Shown: positions 44,881 to 54,090 of the stretch, one piece after another | Layout: each line of letters begins with the position of its first letter | Numbering within the stretch: position 1 is the stretch's first letter | Assembly (NCBI GenBank): GCA_900167925.1 | Contig: FUZM01000002.1 | Span: 310,001-374,000, forward strand | Length of the DNA: 64,000 bases | Source: Bacteroidales bacterium WCE2008 | GTDB lineage: Bacteria; Bacteroidota; Bacteroidia; Bacteroidales; UBA932 | Direction of reading: 5' to 3' | Program-made: the position numbers and the translations under genes | The notes under the pieces: generated by a model | Seen by the model: only the letters and a program-made list of their open reading frames with translations | Database searches by the model: none | Told to the model about the DNA's origin: nothing

Positions 44881-46168
44881 TCTTTTTTCTGTTATCGATG
44901 AATTTGACAGGTTTTCTGGATTTAGCTGGGAAATTGATGGCGGCGACATCCTTGACCGGAAGGATCTCGATTATCGGAGCCACCCTTATCCTGGAGCGGA
45001 AACGGTCTTTCAGATCCTTTATCGGGTCAAAGGCCGGAGTGCTCTTGAGGCCGATCTTGACGATTACTTCATCTGTTCCGGCATCGCTGTCCCGGACTTC
45101 GACGACATAGTTCTCCACATAATCGGTATTGTCGAGGACGTCATTGACTGCAGGCGGGTAAAGCGTAGTACCCTTGAGTTTGATCATATTGTTCTTCCTG
45201 CCGACAAGCGGGGTCAGACGGTAAGAATATCGTCCGCACTTGCACTTGTCCGCTATCTTGGCTGCGATGTCGCCTGTACGGAACCGCAGGAGAGGCATTC
45301 CTTCGACCCCGAGAGTGGTCACCACGATCTCTCCGGCCTGGCCGTCAGGAACCGGGAGGTTGTCCTCTCCGATGATCTCGACGATGATCAGTTCAGGATG
45401 CACATGGCCTCCGCAACCGTATTCGCATTCGGAGAAGGTCGCCCCCATTTCGGTCGACGAATAGGTCGCGAACAGGTCGACGTCCCATTTTTCCTTGATA
45501 CGGCGACCGAGAAGATTCAGGCTGAAATCCTGCTCCCTCAGGCCCTCGCCGATGCCGATGATCCTCTTGATGGAAGAATTCCGGTAGTCGATTCCATGTT
45601 CCTCGGCATACTGGACAAGCTTGAGGATAAAAGAAGGGACGCACATGATCGTATCCGGTTTCAGCCGGCGGATCGTGTCCCACTGGAGTTCCGGGATACC
45701 GTTGCCAACCCTGATTATGCTGGCTCCGAGTTCGCGGATTCCGAGGAAATATGCAAGTCCGGCCATGAATCTCTTGTCCATGGTCGTCATGAGCTGGACG
45801 ATGTCGCCATGCTTTACGCCGGCGCAGGCAAACGATTTCTTCTCGTTGTAGGCAAGACGCTGGAGGTCCTTCTCGGTGCATCCGAATGTGACCGGATCTC
45901 CGAGCGTGCCGGAAGTGGTCACGTAATCCACTATGTCAGCCTTAGGACAGCAGAGGAAATCTTCGTTGAACAGCTGCAGGTCCTTCTTTTCCGTAAAAGG
46001 AATCTTCTGCAGGTCTTCAATCGTATTAATCTCGGAGACATCTATGCCGTTGTCCTTGAACACTCGCTGATAATATCTGGAGTGCGTCGCAAGATAATCC
46101 AGTGCACCTCTCAACAACTGCTCCTGAAACTTCTTTATCTCTTCAGGAGACTTGAACTCAATATCCAT
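44873..46168 (-). CDS. PaaK-like AMP-dependent ligase, probable aryl starter activation
   Basis: A 431-residue adenylate-forming enzyme of the phenylacetate-CoA ligase group. Motifs: VTTSGTLGDPVTFG (ATP loop), YSSTEMGATFSECE, LLRFRTGDIA and the C-terminal GRKNNMIKLKGTTLYPP. CKCG suggests a metal-binding loop common in this group. In the operon it most likely activates p-coumarate from the ammonia-lyase and transfers it to an acyl carrier protein. The gene overlaps the esterase gene upstream by 11 bases and the acyltransferase gene downstream by 8. Confidence 0.9.
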   Translation of the reverse strand: MDIEFKSPEEIKKFQEQLLRGALDYLATHSRYYQRVFKDNGIDVSEINTIEDLQKIPFTEKKDLQLFNEDFLCCPKADIVDYVTTSGTLGDPVTFGCTEKDLQRLAYNEKKSFACAGVKHGDIVQLMTTMDKRFMAGLAYFLGIRELGASIIRVGNGIPELQWDTIRRLKPDTIMCVPSFILKLVQYAEEHGIDYRNSSIKRIIGIGEGLREQDFSLNLLGRRIKEKWDVDLFATYSSTEMGATFSECEYGCGGHVHPELIIVEIIGEDNLPVPDGQAGEIVVTTLGVEGMPLLRFRTGDIAAKIADKCKCGRYSYRLTPLVGRKNNMIKLKGTTLYPPAVNDVLDNTDYVENYVVEVRDSDAGTDEVIVKIGLKSTPAFDPIKDLKDRFRSRIRVAPIIEILPVKDVAAINFPAKSRKPVKFIDNRKKNV

Positions 46169-47027
46169 AATCGTTTAACCATTTGATAAATTCCTTTTGC
46201 CACCCACCGGTCTCGGCAGTGTACTTTTTCCTGTCTGCGCCGAACCCATGTCCCCCGGACTTGAACCGGAGATATTTATGCGGGACCCTTTCTGCCGTCA
46301 AGGCGGAATCAAGGATTACACTGTTATGCCAGTCTACAGTAGGGTCATCTTCACAATTGAGCAGGAACACCGGAGGCATCGCGGGAGTTACGTGTTTTTC
46401 CATCGACAGCGAATCCTGAAGCGCCTGGTTCCCGGCGGCGTCTTCTCCGAGAAGCCCGCGACGGGAGCGCTTATGCACATAATTGTTGTTGGACATCGTA
46501 ACGACAGGATAGATAGCCGCGATGAAATCCGGTTTCAGCGACATGCTGCCGGAATCCACTCCGCATCCGGTAACATAATCGGTTTCCCCGAACGCTGCCG
46601 ACATCAAGGCCAGATGGCCGCCGGCAGAAAAGCCCATGACTCCGATATACTGGTCCCCGTTCCTGTCCCTTATGACCTGGATCGATCTCTGGAGGTCGCA
46701 TATCATGTCGGGGAAGCGTGATCCCCGTGCGACTCTGCGGAACCGCGTAATGAAATCAAATGTACCGGCAACCCTGTATTTCAGGACGTAGGCGTTGTAT
46801 CCCTCCGAAGACAGCCATTCGGCCACCTTGCTGCCCTCACCCTTCATGTCGTGCCAGAAATAGCTGCCCCCGGGGCAGATTATGATGGACCCTTTCGCCT
46901 GGCCGGCAGTCTTATACTCATTCAATACCACGTCCTCCTCCTTATGCGACGTCCCGTCCCAGATTCTTATCTGGGCGGATGTCTGCACAGAAAGCAGCAG
47001 CGATATGACTATAATCAGTCTGTTCAT
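46158..47027 (-). CDS. Exported alpha/beta-hydrolase esterase
   Basis: A 289-residue serine hydrolase with a signal peptide (about residues 1-18, QTSAQ). The oxyanion motif is CPGGSYFWHD; the nucleophile is in GFSAGGH; the acid is probably in CEDDPTVDW and the His in SGGHGFG. It resembles the BD-FAE/acetyl-xylan-esterase group usually found in polysaccharide loci. In this operon an exported esterase could remove or transfer acyl groups on the pigment lipid, but this is inference. It overlaps both neighbours (4 and 11 bases), so it is an integral member. Confidence 0.87.
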   Translation of the reverse strand: MNRLIIVISLLLSVQTSAQIRIWDGTSHKEEDVVLNEYKTAGQAKGSIIICPGGSYFWHDMKGEGSKVAEWLSSEGYNAYVLKYRVAGTFDFITRFRRVARGSRFPDMICDLQRSIQVIRDRNGDQYIGVMGFSAGGHLALMSAAFGETDYVTGCGVDSGSMSLKPDFIAAIYPVVTMSNNNYVHKRSRRGLLGEDAAGNQALQDSLSMEKHVTPAMPPVFLLNCEDDPTVDWHNSVILDSALTAERVPHKYLRFKSGGHGFGADRKKYTAETGGWQKEFIKWLNDYGY

Positions 47028-50000
47028 AACTCGATCACTTTTCCTTCGGCTTCAGCCGGAGCCTCCCCATTGACATGATGCAGATTGGAAGGCACTCCGA
47101 CGCATCTGCTGGCAGTCAGGAACTTGTCCTCGTCAGCCTCATAAGCAATAACTTCCGTTTCAGGATGGGTCAAAGCGAGCAGAAGCGCATAGGCGCCGTA
47201 ACCGGAGCCCTTGACAACCACCTTCTTTTCATGCATCCCGTCAATTTCCCCTATCTTTGTCCTCAGCACCTGCCGGCACTCCCTCATAGCCTCGTTTCCT
47301 TTGTAAAGATACTGATATTTTACATACTCGGCGTTATAGGAGGCAGTTTCTTTCTCACGGCGTATAGTCGAATATTCCTCGCAGAAAGAATGGCGCATAT
47401 TGCGAGTGAAAGCCATAAGATTGTCCCCCACCTGCTTCCAGTCTATTCTCTTGCCGACTTTAAGGCTGATATCCGCCTTCCTCAATATGAAATCCTTTTT
47501 CCTCAACGCATATCCGAAACCATGGATATACAGAGGCAGTATGTCGACCTGAAGTTCCCTCGCGGCAAGAAAGGCTCCGCGATGGAAGCGCTGGATATCG
47601 CACGTCTCGCTTCTGGTGCCCTCAGGGAAGATTCCTATCGAATAGCCCTTTCCTATAAGTTCGCGCATCCTCTCCAGATTGGCTTCCAGTCCGTCGGACG
47701 AAGGCAGGCAATCCGCCTTGTGGAGAAGATAACCGTAGAACGGGCTTTTCCATACCCAGTCGTTAGTTATCATCGCCAGCTTAGGATTCAGGGCGAGAAG
47801 GGCCAGTACATCGAAATGAGACTGATGGTTGCATACATATATGGCCGGTCTGGAGAAGTCTTCTCCGACGCTGTTGTCGACTGAATAATGGCATCCCGGA
47901 AGGAATCTGAGCGCAAGCTGGGCCGTCTTCTGCAGGACTCTGCGGTACTTTTCTTTCCTGGCTTCGGAATCTCCGCGGAGGAAATGGAAGAAAGTCCAGA
48001 CTGAAAGCACCAGCATCGCGACAAGGAACACGGCGAAGATATATACAGTAGCCAGGATATTGGAAATGGTAAGCGGCAGTCCGCTTTTCCTTCCGGTAAA
48101 GAATCTGAAAAGCAGAGGCGGGAGGTAATATGCCATCATCACGACTATGACCATACCGGCGATAGTCAGCTCAGCCAGAGATTTCATCGCAGGATGCTTC
48201 GCCACGATCAGGGCGCCTATGCCTATGAACATGATCAGGGCCGAGAGAGCCACGGCATTCTTGAATGAGTGCAGAATCTTCTTCCCGGTCGCGTATTCAT
48301 GCATCAGGCCCTCGGTCATGAATATGGTATAGTCGTCCCCCTGGCCGAAAATGAATGACGCCAGTATGACATTGACCACATTGAACTGCCAGCCGAAAAG
48401 ATTCATGGTACCCAGAATCCATATCCAGCCCACGGCGAGCGGCAGGAAGGAAATCAGCGTCAGTCCCAGGGAGCCGAAAGACAGCCACAGGAATACGAAT
48501 ACGATAAGGCTGCATATAAGCCCTATACGGTCGAAATCTCCTGAAAGCTGCTCCTGGAAAGAATATGAGAGATCGGAACTGCTGAAGCAGAAGGCCCCCT
48601 CAGGAAGGCCGGCTCTGAGCCTGTCCTTGCAGTCCTCCACATCAGTCGCGTCCAGATAACTTACGATCTTGACATCATTCCCGTCGTCGAGGTACATGCT
48701 TCTGCCGACAGACTTCAGCAGGACGTCGAAATACCCGGCAGGCTGCACATCCCAATCTCTTAGCACAGTCTCCCGGAACGGATTGAAGGCCGTACCTGCG
48801 AATCCTTCTTTCCCGGCGGCCTTGTCCATCTCCTCGAGCACATCCCCGTGACGGCCCCAAAATACTCTCCACATACGGAGTTTCTCTTTCTGGGCAGACA
48901 TCGACGGCACGAACGTGGCAATGCTCCTCGCCCCGTCCAGACCGATAGCCTCGCAGGCCTGAAGGGCAGACTCGGCATCATTTCCCGAGGCTACCACATA
49001 TATCGACTCGCCGGCGCTTCCGGAATTGCCTTCCATTATTGCGAATCCCCTGCGCTGGTCTTCCGTCATGTAATTGATATTATGCATGTCGGTATCGAAA
49101 CCGACTTTTCTGCCCATGAAGAAGAATACGCAGCTTACGGCGACAAAAACGCAGAACACGGCGCAGCGCCACTTCCGGGAGAGGTTGATGTTCCTGTCGA
49201 AATCGAGTTTTATAGTCCCCCTGCGTTCCGTTGTCCCGGACACGAATACAGGCAGGAAGAACAGCACGAAAAGAATGGTCCCGACAAGCATCATGGCCCC
49301 GACGAAGCCGAAATCCTTTAGGGCATCAGCCTTCATCAGCATCAGGGACAGGAATGCGCCTACAGTAGTTATGTTTCCGACCAGCAGCGGATTGACCTGC
49401 TCCGAGAGAGCCTTGCGCCTGTCCGGCTGGTACTTCAGATGGTCTATATAATGCAGCGGATAATTGACGGCGATTCCGATAATCATACAGCCGATGCCGA
49501 GAATGATTATCGAGATGCTGCTCTTGAAAGCTGCGATGATTCCGATTGCCATTACCGCTCCGGCGGCGATAGATGCGAGAATCCACAAGATATCGCTGAG
49601 TCTCCGGTAGCTGAACCAAAGTACCAGGGATATGAGGATTCCGGCCACCAGCAGGGCAAGGATACTGTCCTTCTTGATTCTGGACGCATTCTCCACGGCG
49701 ACTTCAGGTCCTCCGGTCGAGAATACGGAGACCTCGGGATAAAGGTCCATGACCTTAGCCTTGACCTCATCCAGAATCTCCACCAGACCGGCATTACGGT
49801 CGGATTCCGAAGCCCCGAACGGCGAACGGAAAAAGACGACGCCCAGCCCGTCTTCCGTGAATATGAGTCCGTCCTCAGTGCTGAATCCGCTCTCCGGGGC
49901 CATTTCCCTCAGCCTCAGCAGGACGGGAGAGAACAGCTTCAGAGGATCCGAGCGCATATACTCCGACTCGATCTTCGACGAGAAAGAATACTGCGACGCG

Positions 50001-50461
50001 CGGTTCCCGGCCATGGCTCCGGCAATAAAACCGGGCTCCGACAGAAGCGAATCCATACGCTCATAATCGGCTTCATTCAGGAAATATGGCCAGTTGGAGC
50101 GGACGAAACCGAAGACTTCGCCGACTCCGACATCTTCCCCGCTCAAGCTTATGTCTTCGACGATTCCCGTCGTATCGGTCTCTGCCCAGATGTCCCGGAA
50201 GGCGTACATGGCATCGGCGACGTCATCTCTTGACTCTCCTTCGAAGAACACTGTCAGCATATCCTGCGTCCCAAGTCTGGAATAGACTTCCGAGTACATG
50301 CGGCTCTGCTCATTCTGAGGCAGGAATGACGAGATGTCTTCATCATATTCCATCCTGAGCGCCGAGATCACGCAGAGCGCCAGCAGCGCCACAACCAGCG
50401 CCGCCGCAAGACTCTTACGGGAGGAAAGATAGTCATGTATGTCCAGTATCAGTCTTTTCAT
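47024..50461 (-). CDS. MMPL/RND exporter fused to a PlsC acyltransferase and a partial Rossmann domain
   Basis: A 1145-residue fusion. Residues 1 to about 800 are an RND/MMPL lipid exporter with two six-helix bundles and two periplasmic loops (DEDISSFLPQNEQSRMYSEV after TM1). Residues about 820-1020 are a PlsC-type acyltransferase with CNHQSHFDVLAL (HX4D near 877) and FPEGTRSE near 945. The last 70 residues look like the start of a methyltransferase-type Rossmann fold (KKVVVKGSGYGAYALLL, VIAYEADEDKF). This would couple lipid attachment and export. ATG 50461 overlaps the glycosyltransferase stop by 4 bases; an open frame 20 codons further up is ignored. Confidence 0.9.
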   Translation of the reverse strand: MKRLILDIHDYLSSRKSLAAALVVALLALCVISALRMEYDEDISSFLPQNEQSRMYSEVYSRLGTQDMLTVFFEGESRDDVADAMYAFRDIWAETDTTGIVEDISLSGEDVGVGEVFGFVRSNWPYFLNEADYERMDSLLSEPGFIAGAMAGNRASQYSFSSKIESEYMRSDPLKLFSPVLLRLREMAPESGFSTEDGLIFTEDGLGVVFFRSPFGASESDRNAGLVEILDEVKAKVMDLYPEVSVFSTGGPEVAVENASRIKKDSILALLVAGILISLVLWFSYRRLSDILWILASIAAGAVMAIGIIAAFKSSISIIILGIGCMIIGIAVNYPLHYIDHLKYQPDRRKALSEQVNPLLVGNITTVGAFLSLMLMKADALKDFGFVGAMMLVGTILFVLFFLPVFVSGTTERRGTIKLDFDRNINLSRKWRCAVFCVFVAVSCVFFFMGRKVGFDTDMHNINYMTEDQRRGFAIMEGNSGSAGESIYVVASGNDAESALQACEAIGLDGARSIATFVPSMSAQKEKLRMWRVFWGRHGDVLEEMDKAAGKEGFAGTAFNPFRETVLRDWDVQPAGYFDVLLKSVGRSMYLDDGNDVKIVSYLDATDVEDCKDRLRAGLPEGAFCFSSSDLSYSFQEQLSGDFDRIGLICSLIVFVFLWLSFGSLGLTLISFLPLAVGWIWILGTMNLFGWQFNVVNVILASFIFGQGDDYTIFMTEGLMHEYATGKKILHSFKNAVALSALIMFIGIGALIVAKHPAMKSLAELTIAGMVIVVMMAYYLPPLLFRFFTGRKSGLPLTISNILATVYIFAVFLVAMLVLSVWTFFHFLRGDSEARKEKYRRVLQKTAQLALRFLPGCHYSVDNSVGEDFSRPAIYVCNHQSHFDVLALLALNPKLAMITNDWVWKSPFYGYLLHKADCLPSSDGLEANLERMRELIGKGYSIGIFPEGTRSETCDIQRFHRGAFLAARELQVDILPLYIHGFGYALRKKDFILRKADISLKVGKRIDWKQVGDNLMAFTRNMRHSFCEEYSTIRREKETASYNAEYVKYQYLYKGNEAMRECRQVLRTKIGEIDGMHEKKVVVKGSGYGAYALLLALTHPETEVIAYEADEDKFLTASRCVGVPSNLHHVNGEAPAEAEGKVIEL

Positions 50462-51180
50462 CGCTTTACAATCTTGCGCATCAGCAGGCGCGGATATCCA
50501 TAGACCACGGCCAGCAGACACAGGATGACGTTGAGCACGCTGATCCTTGCGAAATCGGCGTATGGGCGGAAATGCGACACCCTGTCTTCAGGATAGCATA
50601 TCCTTATCGGCACGGAGTCTATCCGCACTCCTTTCCATGCCGACAGCACCAGCAGCAGCAATTCGGCCTCATATCTGGACGGGACCATCCATAGAGGAGG
50701 CAATGTCCCGAGAGAATAGATGCGGAAACCGCTCTGGGTATCCGGGACCCTTTCGCCGGTCTGCAGAGTAAACCAGAAATTCGAGAATCTGTTGGCGAAA
50801 GTATTGCCTGAAGGCATTCCTTCAGCGTTCAGATTCCGGCTTCCCACGACCAGCCTATCCTTTTCCGCATGGTCCAGAAGGGTCGGAATGTCTTCTGGGA
50901 AATGCTGCCCGTCGGCATCGATTGTCACGGCATAATCATATCCCAGCCCGGTCGCTTTCCGGAACCCGGTCTTGAGCGCATGCCCCTTTCCCCTGTTCTT
51001 TTCGTATGAGACGACAGTCACAGGCAGGCGGGAAAGGATTTCCGCCGTACCGTCGGTGCTGCCGTCGTTTACCACGATTACAGGCAGACCGGTAGCCAGG
51101 GCCCTTTCCACTACAGCGCCAACCGTCCCGCCATTGTTGAATGCGGGAATCAGAATGCATATATGAAGGTCATTACTCAA
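50458..51180 (-). CDS. Family 2 glycosyltransferase (DPM1-like) of the polyene operon
   Basis: A 240-residue GT2 enzyme resembling dolichol-phosphate mannose synthases. Motifs: ICILIPAFNNGGTVGAVVE, VIVVNDGSTDGTAEIL, VTIDADGQHFPEDI (metal site) and QSGFRIYS. A hydrophobic C-terminal helix (VLNVILCLLAVVYGYP) suggests membrane association. In aryl polyene clusters such an enzyme probably glycosylates a lipid or the polyene head. It overlaps the hotdog gene by 8 bases and the exporter gene by 4. Confidence 0.92.
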   Translation of the reverse strand: MSNDLHICILIPAFNNGGTVGAVVERALATGLPVIVVNDGSTDGTAEILSRLPVTVVSYEKNRGKGHALKTGFRKATGLGYDYAVTIDADGQHFPEDIPTLLDHAEKDRLVVGSRNLNAEGMPSGNTFANRFSNFWFTLQTGERVPDTQSGFRIYSLGTLPPLWMVPSRYEAELLLLVLSAWKGVRIDSVPIRICYPEDRVSHFRPYADFARISVLNVILCLLAVVYGYPRLLMRKIVKR

Positions 51181-51514
51181 GCGTAAAACTCATTTTTGCA
51201 TAGGTGACAGCCTCGTCGGAGACCGTCACTGAAATATCGCCCCCTTCCGGGACGACGGTAAAAACGGCTGTCTTCCCTTCCGCGGGAATGACAGGGGCGA
51301 GGAATCGTACATTCTTCGCCGTTTTCATGATCCCCTTGCCTACAGTCCTCTCCGCCAGTTCGATGGCGATCTGCAGGAGGCAGGCTCCGGGAGTTATGGG
51401 AAAGCCCGGGAAATGCGCTTTGTATATCCGGCTTCCGGGCAGGAATTCGATTTTGTAGACCTGTCCTTCACCGCATGATACGGAAACTATTTCATATAAA
51501 TCTCCCTGAAGCAT
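51173..51514 (-). CDS. FabZ-like hotdog protein retaining His but with Gln in place of the catalytic Glu
   Basis: A 113-residue single hotdog domain of the 3-hydroxyacyl-ACP dehydratase type. The central-helix motif reads HFPGFPITPGACLLQIAIELAE. Aligned residue by residue to E. coli FabZ (HFPGKPIFPGVLILE), the catalytic His is present but the position of the catalytic Glu is Gln. The other hotdog protein of this operon (55957-56382) has the Glu and lacks the His. The two may form one dehydratase, as reported for the paired dehydratases of proteobacterial aryl polyene systems. It overlaps the GT2 gene by 8 bases. Confidence 0.87.
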   Translation of the reverse strand: MLQGDLYEIVSVSCGEGQVYKIEFLPGSRIYKAHFPGFPITPGACLLQIAIELAERTVGKGIMKTAKNVRFLAPVIPAEGKTAVFTVVPEGGDISVTVSDEAVTYAKMSFTLE

Positions 51515-51516
51515 AT

Positions 51517-52032
51517 CTATCTCTTGAATAAGGATTCATCCAGAGGCTCGTCGATTGTGACGGCGCTGAATACGAGTTCAGTCCAGTCTTCCTCCGAGGT
51601 GTTGATTCTGGCGGAAACTATCCTGTATGTCGCAGGGTCGACCGTGACAAGTACGGAGTCGAAAAGATTCTTCATATCCCTGGTGAGAGGCCTAAGCAGG
51701 AACTGGTCTTTCTTTCCCTCGACCGGAGTAATGGAAAAATCCTTCTCCTTAGGTATTCTGAAGCCTCTTCTCCTTTTTGCGTCACCACGCACTACCTTTA
51801 CGTCCTGATAAGGAGTGAGGGTCTCCCAGCGGACCTTGTCCGGAGACGAAAGGTAGAGGATTCCGGTACTGACCAGATCCTCCGTCATCAGGGCCGAGTG
51901 GCGGGTCTGGACATATATCGCTTTTACTGTATTGAAGGAATTGGCTTCCATCAGTCTGGAGACGCTAAGGTTATCCTGCGCGGCTGAGGCAAGACCGATG
52001 GAGAGGAATATCAAGATAAGGAGCTTTCTCAT
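51517..52032 (-). CDS. LolA-like periplasmic lipid carrier
   Basis: A 171-residue exported protein with a signal peptide (LASAAQ near residue 18). The LolA/LppX-type half-barrel is suggested by ALMTEDLVSTGILYLSSPDKVRWETLTPYQDVKVVRGD and the C-terminal VSARINTSEEDWTELVFSAVTID. Such carriers shuttle lipids from the inner membrane to the outer membrane and are regular members of aryl polyene loci, so it probably takes the pigment lipid from the MMPL exporter. ATG 52032 overlaps the upstream EamA-like gene by 4 bases; the 16-codon upstream extension lies within that gene. Confidence 0.87.
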   Translation of the reverse strand: MRKLLILIFLSIGLASAAQDNLSVSRLMEANSFNTVKAIYVQTRHSALMTEDLVSTGILYLSSPDKVRWETLTPYQDVKVVRGDAKRRRGFRIPKEKDFSITPVEGKKDQFLLRPLTRDMKNLFDSVLVTVDPATYRIVSARINTSEEDWTELVFSAVTIDEPLDESLFKR

Positions 52033-52382
52033 TTTGCAATCAATATACAACCCGACACTACCAGGAATACTCCGATCCACTGGGTCCAGGATACGGTTTC
52101 CTTAAAGATCATTATAGCGGCGAAAACACCGAGCACGTAACTCAGGCACGAAAGCGGATAAGCTATGCTGAACGGGAAATTCCTAAGTATATAGGCCCAC
52201 AGCACAGTCGCCGCGGCAAACGAAAGGCCGCATCCGAGATACCACCAGTTCGTCAGCTGAGCCTTGAAGAAACCCCAGGACCAGCTGAACGGTCCCGAGG
52301 CATTGAGCCCCAGCTTGAACAGAATCTGGCCGCCGCAGAGAAACAGGCTCTGCAGCAGCGAAAGCGGAATCAGTTTATACAT
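52029..52382 (-). CDS. Small EamA/SMR-like four-helix membrane protein
   Basis: A 117-residue inner-membrane protein with four TM helices (LLQSLFLCGGQILFKLGL, WWYLGCGLSFAAATVLWAYIL, FSIAYPLSCLSYVLGVFAAI, WTQWIGVFLVVSGCIL). It resembles half-size drug/metabolite transporters such as ArnE/ArnF-type subunits and would work as a dimer. In this operon a flippase for a lipid-linked sugar, partnering the DPM1-like glycosyltransferase, is plausible but unproven. It overlaps the ketosynthase-like gene by 13 bases and the LolA-like gene by 4. Confidence 0.84.
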   Translation of the reverse strand: MYKLIPLSLLQSLFLCGGQILFKLGLNASGPFSWSWGFFKAQLTNWWYLGCGLSFAAATVLWAYILRNFPFSIAYPLSCLSYVLGVFAAIMIFKETVSWTQWIGVFLVVSGCILIAK

Positions 52383-52939
52383 AACTCTGGCATTGTTAAT
52401 TCTCTTATAGAGCCTTCCGGATCGGCGGAAAGCACATAACTTATGGCAACACTCTCCCCTGCCCCGTCTTTGCAGAACAGCGGAGCCACCTCGTCAAATT
52501 TCCCTACGAGAGCCGTATCGATATCCCCGAGGGATATCTGCAGCCATGCATCCAGCAATGCGCTCTCAAGCGAAGCCCCGGTATGGGAATAAGTCGCATT
52601 GTAGCCGTGGCATCCCAGATGGATGGCTATCATGGAGCTGACCGTGTTGTGCGTGGACTGCATGAAACTGGTAGGACTCAAAGCCGCTTCGCTTACTCCG
52701 TAAAGGGCGCTCATATACTGTTCCGTATTGAGTATGCAGCCGTGGTCCGTAGCCGTCATGATTGCATCTACATTCTTCAGGCCGGCAACGGAAAGAGCCT
52801 CCACGGACGTCCAGATTGCATGTTTCAGCATCTTTCCCATACGTCTGGAAGCAATCGGAGACAATATGTTCCTGTAATCCGGCTCGGGGTCTCCGTTCCG
52901 GAATTCACATATAGCCTTAATGTAGACTTTTCTTCCCAT
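52370..52939 (-). CDS. Half-length ketosynthase-like protein without active-site Cys (chain-length-factor type)
   Basis: A 189-residue protein covering only the N-terminal thiolase-fold half of a ketosynthase, of the Ketoacyl-synt_2 type. The region SPTSFMQSTHNTVSSMIAIHLGCHGYNATYSHTGASLESAL aligns with the MNSTVTMNLGVIFHLKGINLTVSGACASGSHAIG of the full enzyme at 41923, but the Cys position is not Cys. In aryl polyene systems such proteins act as chain-length factors bound to a ketosynthase. Its ATG overlaps the stop of the ketosynthase gene at 52939 (TGATG), suggesting equal expression. A longer open frame extending upstream is a shadow inside that gene. Confidence 0.85.
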   Translation of the reverse strand: MGRKVYIKAICEFRNGDPEPDYRNILSPIASRRMGKMLKHAIWTSVEALSVAGLKNVDAIMTATDHGCILNTEQYMSALYGVSEAALSPTSFMQSTHNTVSSMIAIHLGCHGYNATYSHTGASLESALLDAWLQISLGDIDTALVGKFDEVAPLFCKDGAGESVAISYVLSADPEGSIRELTMPELCIN

Positions 52940-54090
52940 CAGTATTTTGATATTATAAGCGAAGTATCGTTTCCTCCGAAGCCGAAGGCATTGCACATCA
53001 CATGCTCTAGCTTTACCGTTCCCTTTCCCCTGTACGGAGTGATGCATTCCGGGTCCTGGGTCTTCCAGCCCGTCTGAGCAGGAATGAAAGAGTGATTCAG
53101 GGCAAGTATGCAGAAAACGGCCTCGATCGACCCCGAAGCGCTTGTAGTATGGCCGGTAAAGCATTTGGTGGAAGACACGGGAGGTACGTCCTCCCCGAAA
53201 ACCCGCCTTATCGCATGGCTCTCGGAAGCGTCGTTGTTAGGCGTTCCGGTACCGTGGGCATTGATATATCCGATATCGGAAGGACGCAATCCTGCCATCG
53301 ACAGAGCCTTCCCCATTGCCAGAAAAGCTCCCTCTCCTTCAGGGGAAGAAGCTGTCTGGTGGTAAGCATCGCAGGCATTGCCGAAACCGGACAAGACGGC
53401 GACAGGTCTTGCCTTTCTCGCAATTGCCGACTCCTCCGTCTCAAGCACCAGGAAACCTGCGCCCTCTCCCAGATTAAGGCCTGTACGGTCCTTGTCGAAA
53501 GGAGAGCACAGCTCCCTGCTGAGAATCATCAGAGAGTTGAATCCGTTCATATGGTAGTCGGTCAGGCATTCGCTTCCTCCGGCAATTACCCTGGTGCATA
53601 GCCCGCTCCTGAGCAGATTGGCCCCCAGGATTATGGCATTGGCAGCCGACGAGCATGCAGTCGAAAGAGTCGTCCTGAAACCTGTCGCGCCGGTATAGCG
53701 GGCGATATCGTCAGTAGAAGAGCCGCAGTCATGTTTCGGAGAGTACTCCGGGAACATCCTCTCGCTAAGGTCCATTCCTCCCACAGTAGTCCCGCCGATC
53801 AGCGGAATGCCGGAGGCGTCCTCTATCCCTGCCTGGGCCAGAGCTTCTCTTACCGCCTTTATTCCAAGGAGAGAAGTCCTGCTGATTTTCTCGCCGATTC
53901 CGAGTTCCGCAGCAAGTTCAGCGTCTGAAAGAGCGAATTCCCCGGACGGGAAATCCGAGAGCGAGGTCTTGAGATGGCGCAGAGTCCCGATACCGGAACG
54001 GGAAGCGATGAGAGACTCGAGAGTCCTATCCTTGTCCGATCCGATAGCGCTTACTACGCCGGCTCCTGTTATGACGATCCTGCCTGTCAC
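52939..54090 (-). CDS. Beta-ketoacyl-ACP synthase, complete active site
   Basis: A 383-residue type II ketosynthase. Cys near residue 146 (LSTACSSAANAI), His near 276 (NAHGTGTPNND) and His near 312 (KCFTGHTTSASGS) are all present, with NAFGFGGNDTSLI at the end. It is directly coupled to the half-length ketosynthase-like gene downstream (1-base overlap), which makes the two a probable KS:chain-length-factor pair for polyene extension. The acyl carrier protein gene upstream overlaps it by 4 bases. Confidence 0.94.
   Translation of the reverse strand: MTGRIVITGAGVVSAIGSDKDRTLESLIASRSGIGTLRHLKTSLSDFPSGEFALSDAELAAELGIGEKISRTSLLGIKAVREALAQAGIEDASGIPLIGGTTVGGMDLSERMFPEYSPKHDCGSSTDDIARYTGATGFRTTLSTACSSAANAIILGANLLRSGLCTRVIAGGSECLTDYHMNGFNSLMILSRELCSPFDKDRTGLNLGEGAGFLVLETEESAIARKARPVAVLSGFGNACDAYHQTASSPEGEGAFLAMGKALSMAGLRPSDIGYINAHGTGTPNNDASESHAIRRVFGEDVPPVSSTKCFTGHTTSASGSIEAVFCILALNHSFIPAQTGWKTQDPECITPYRGKGTVKLEHVMCNAFGFGGNDTSLIISKY

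Noticed and set aside
52940-53164. N-terminal extension of the chain-length-factor-like protein
   Set aside because: It lies in another frame of the preceding ketosynthase; homology starts at the ATG at 52939.
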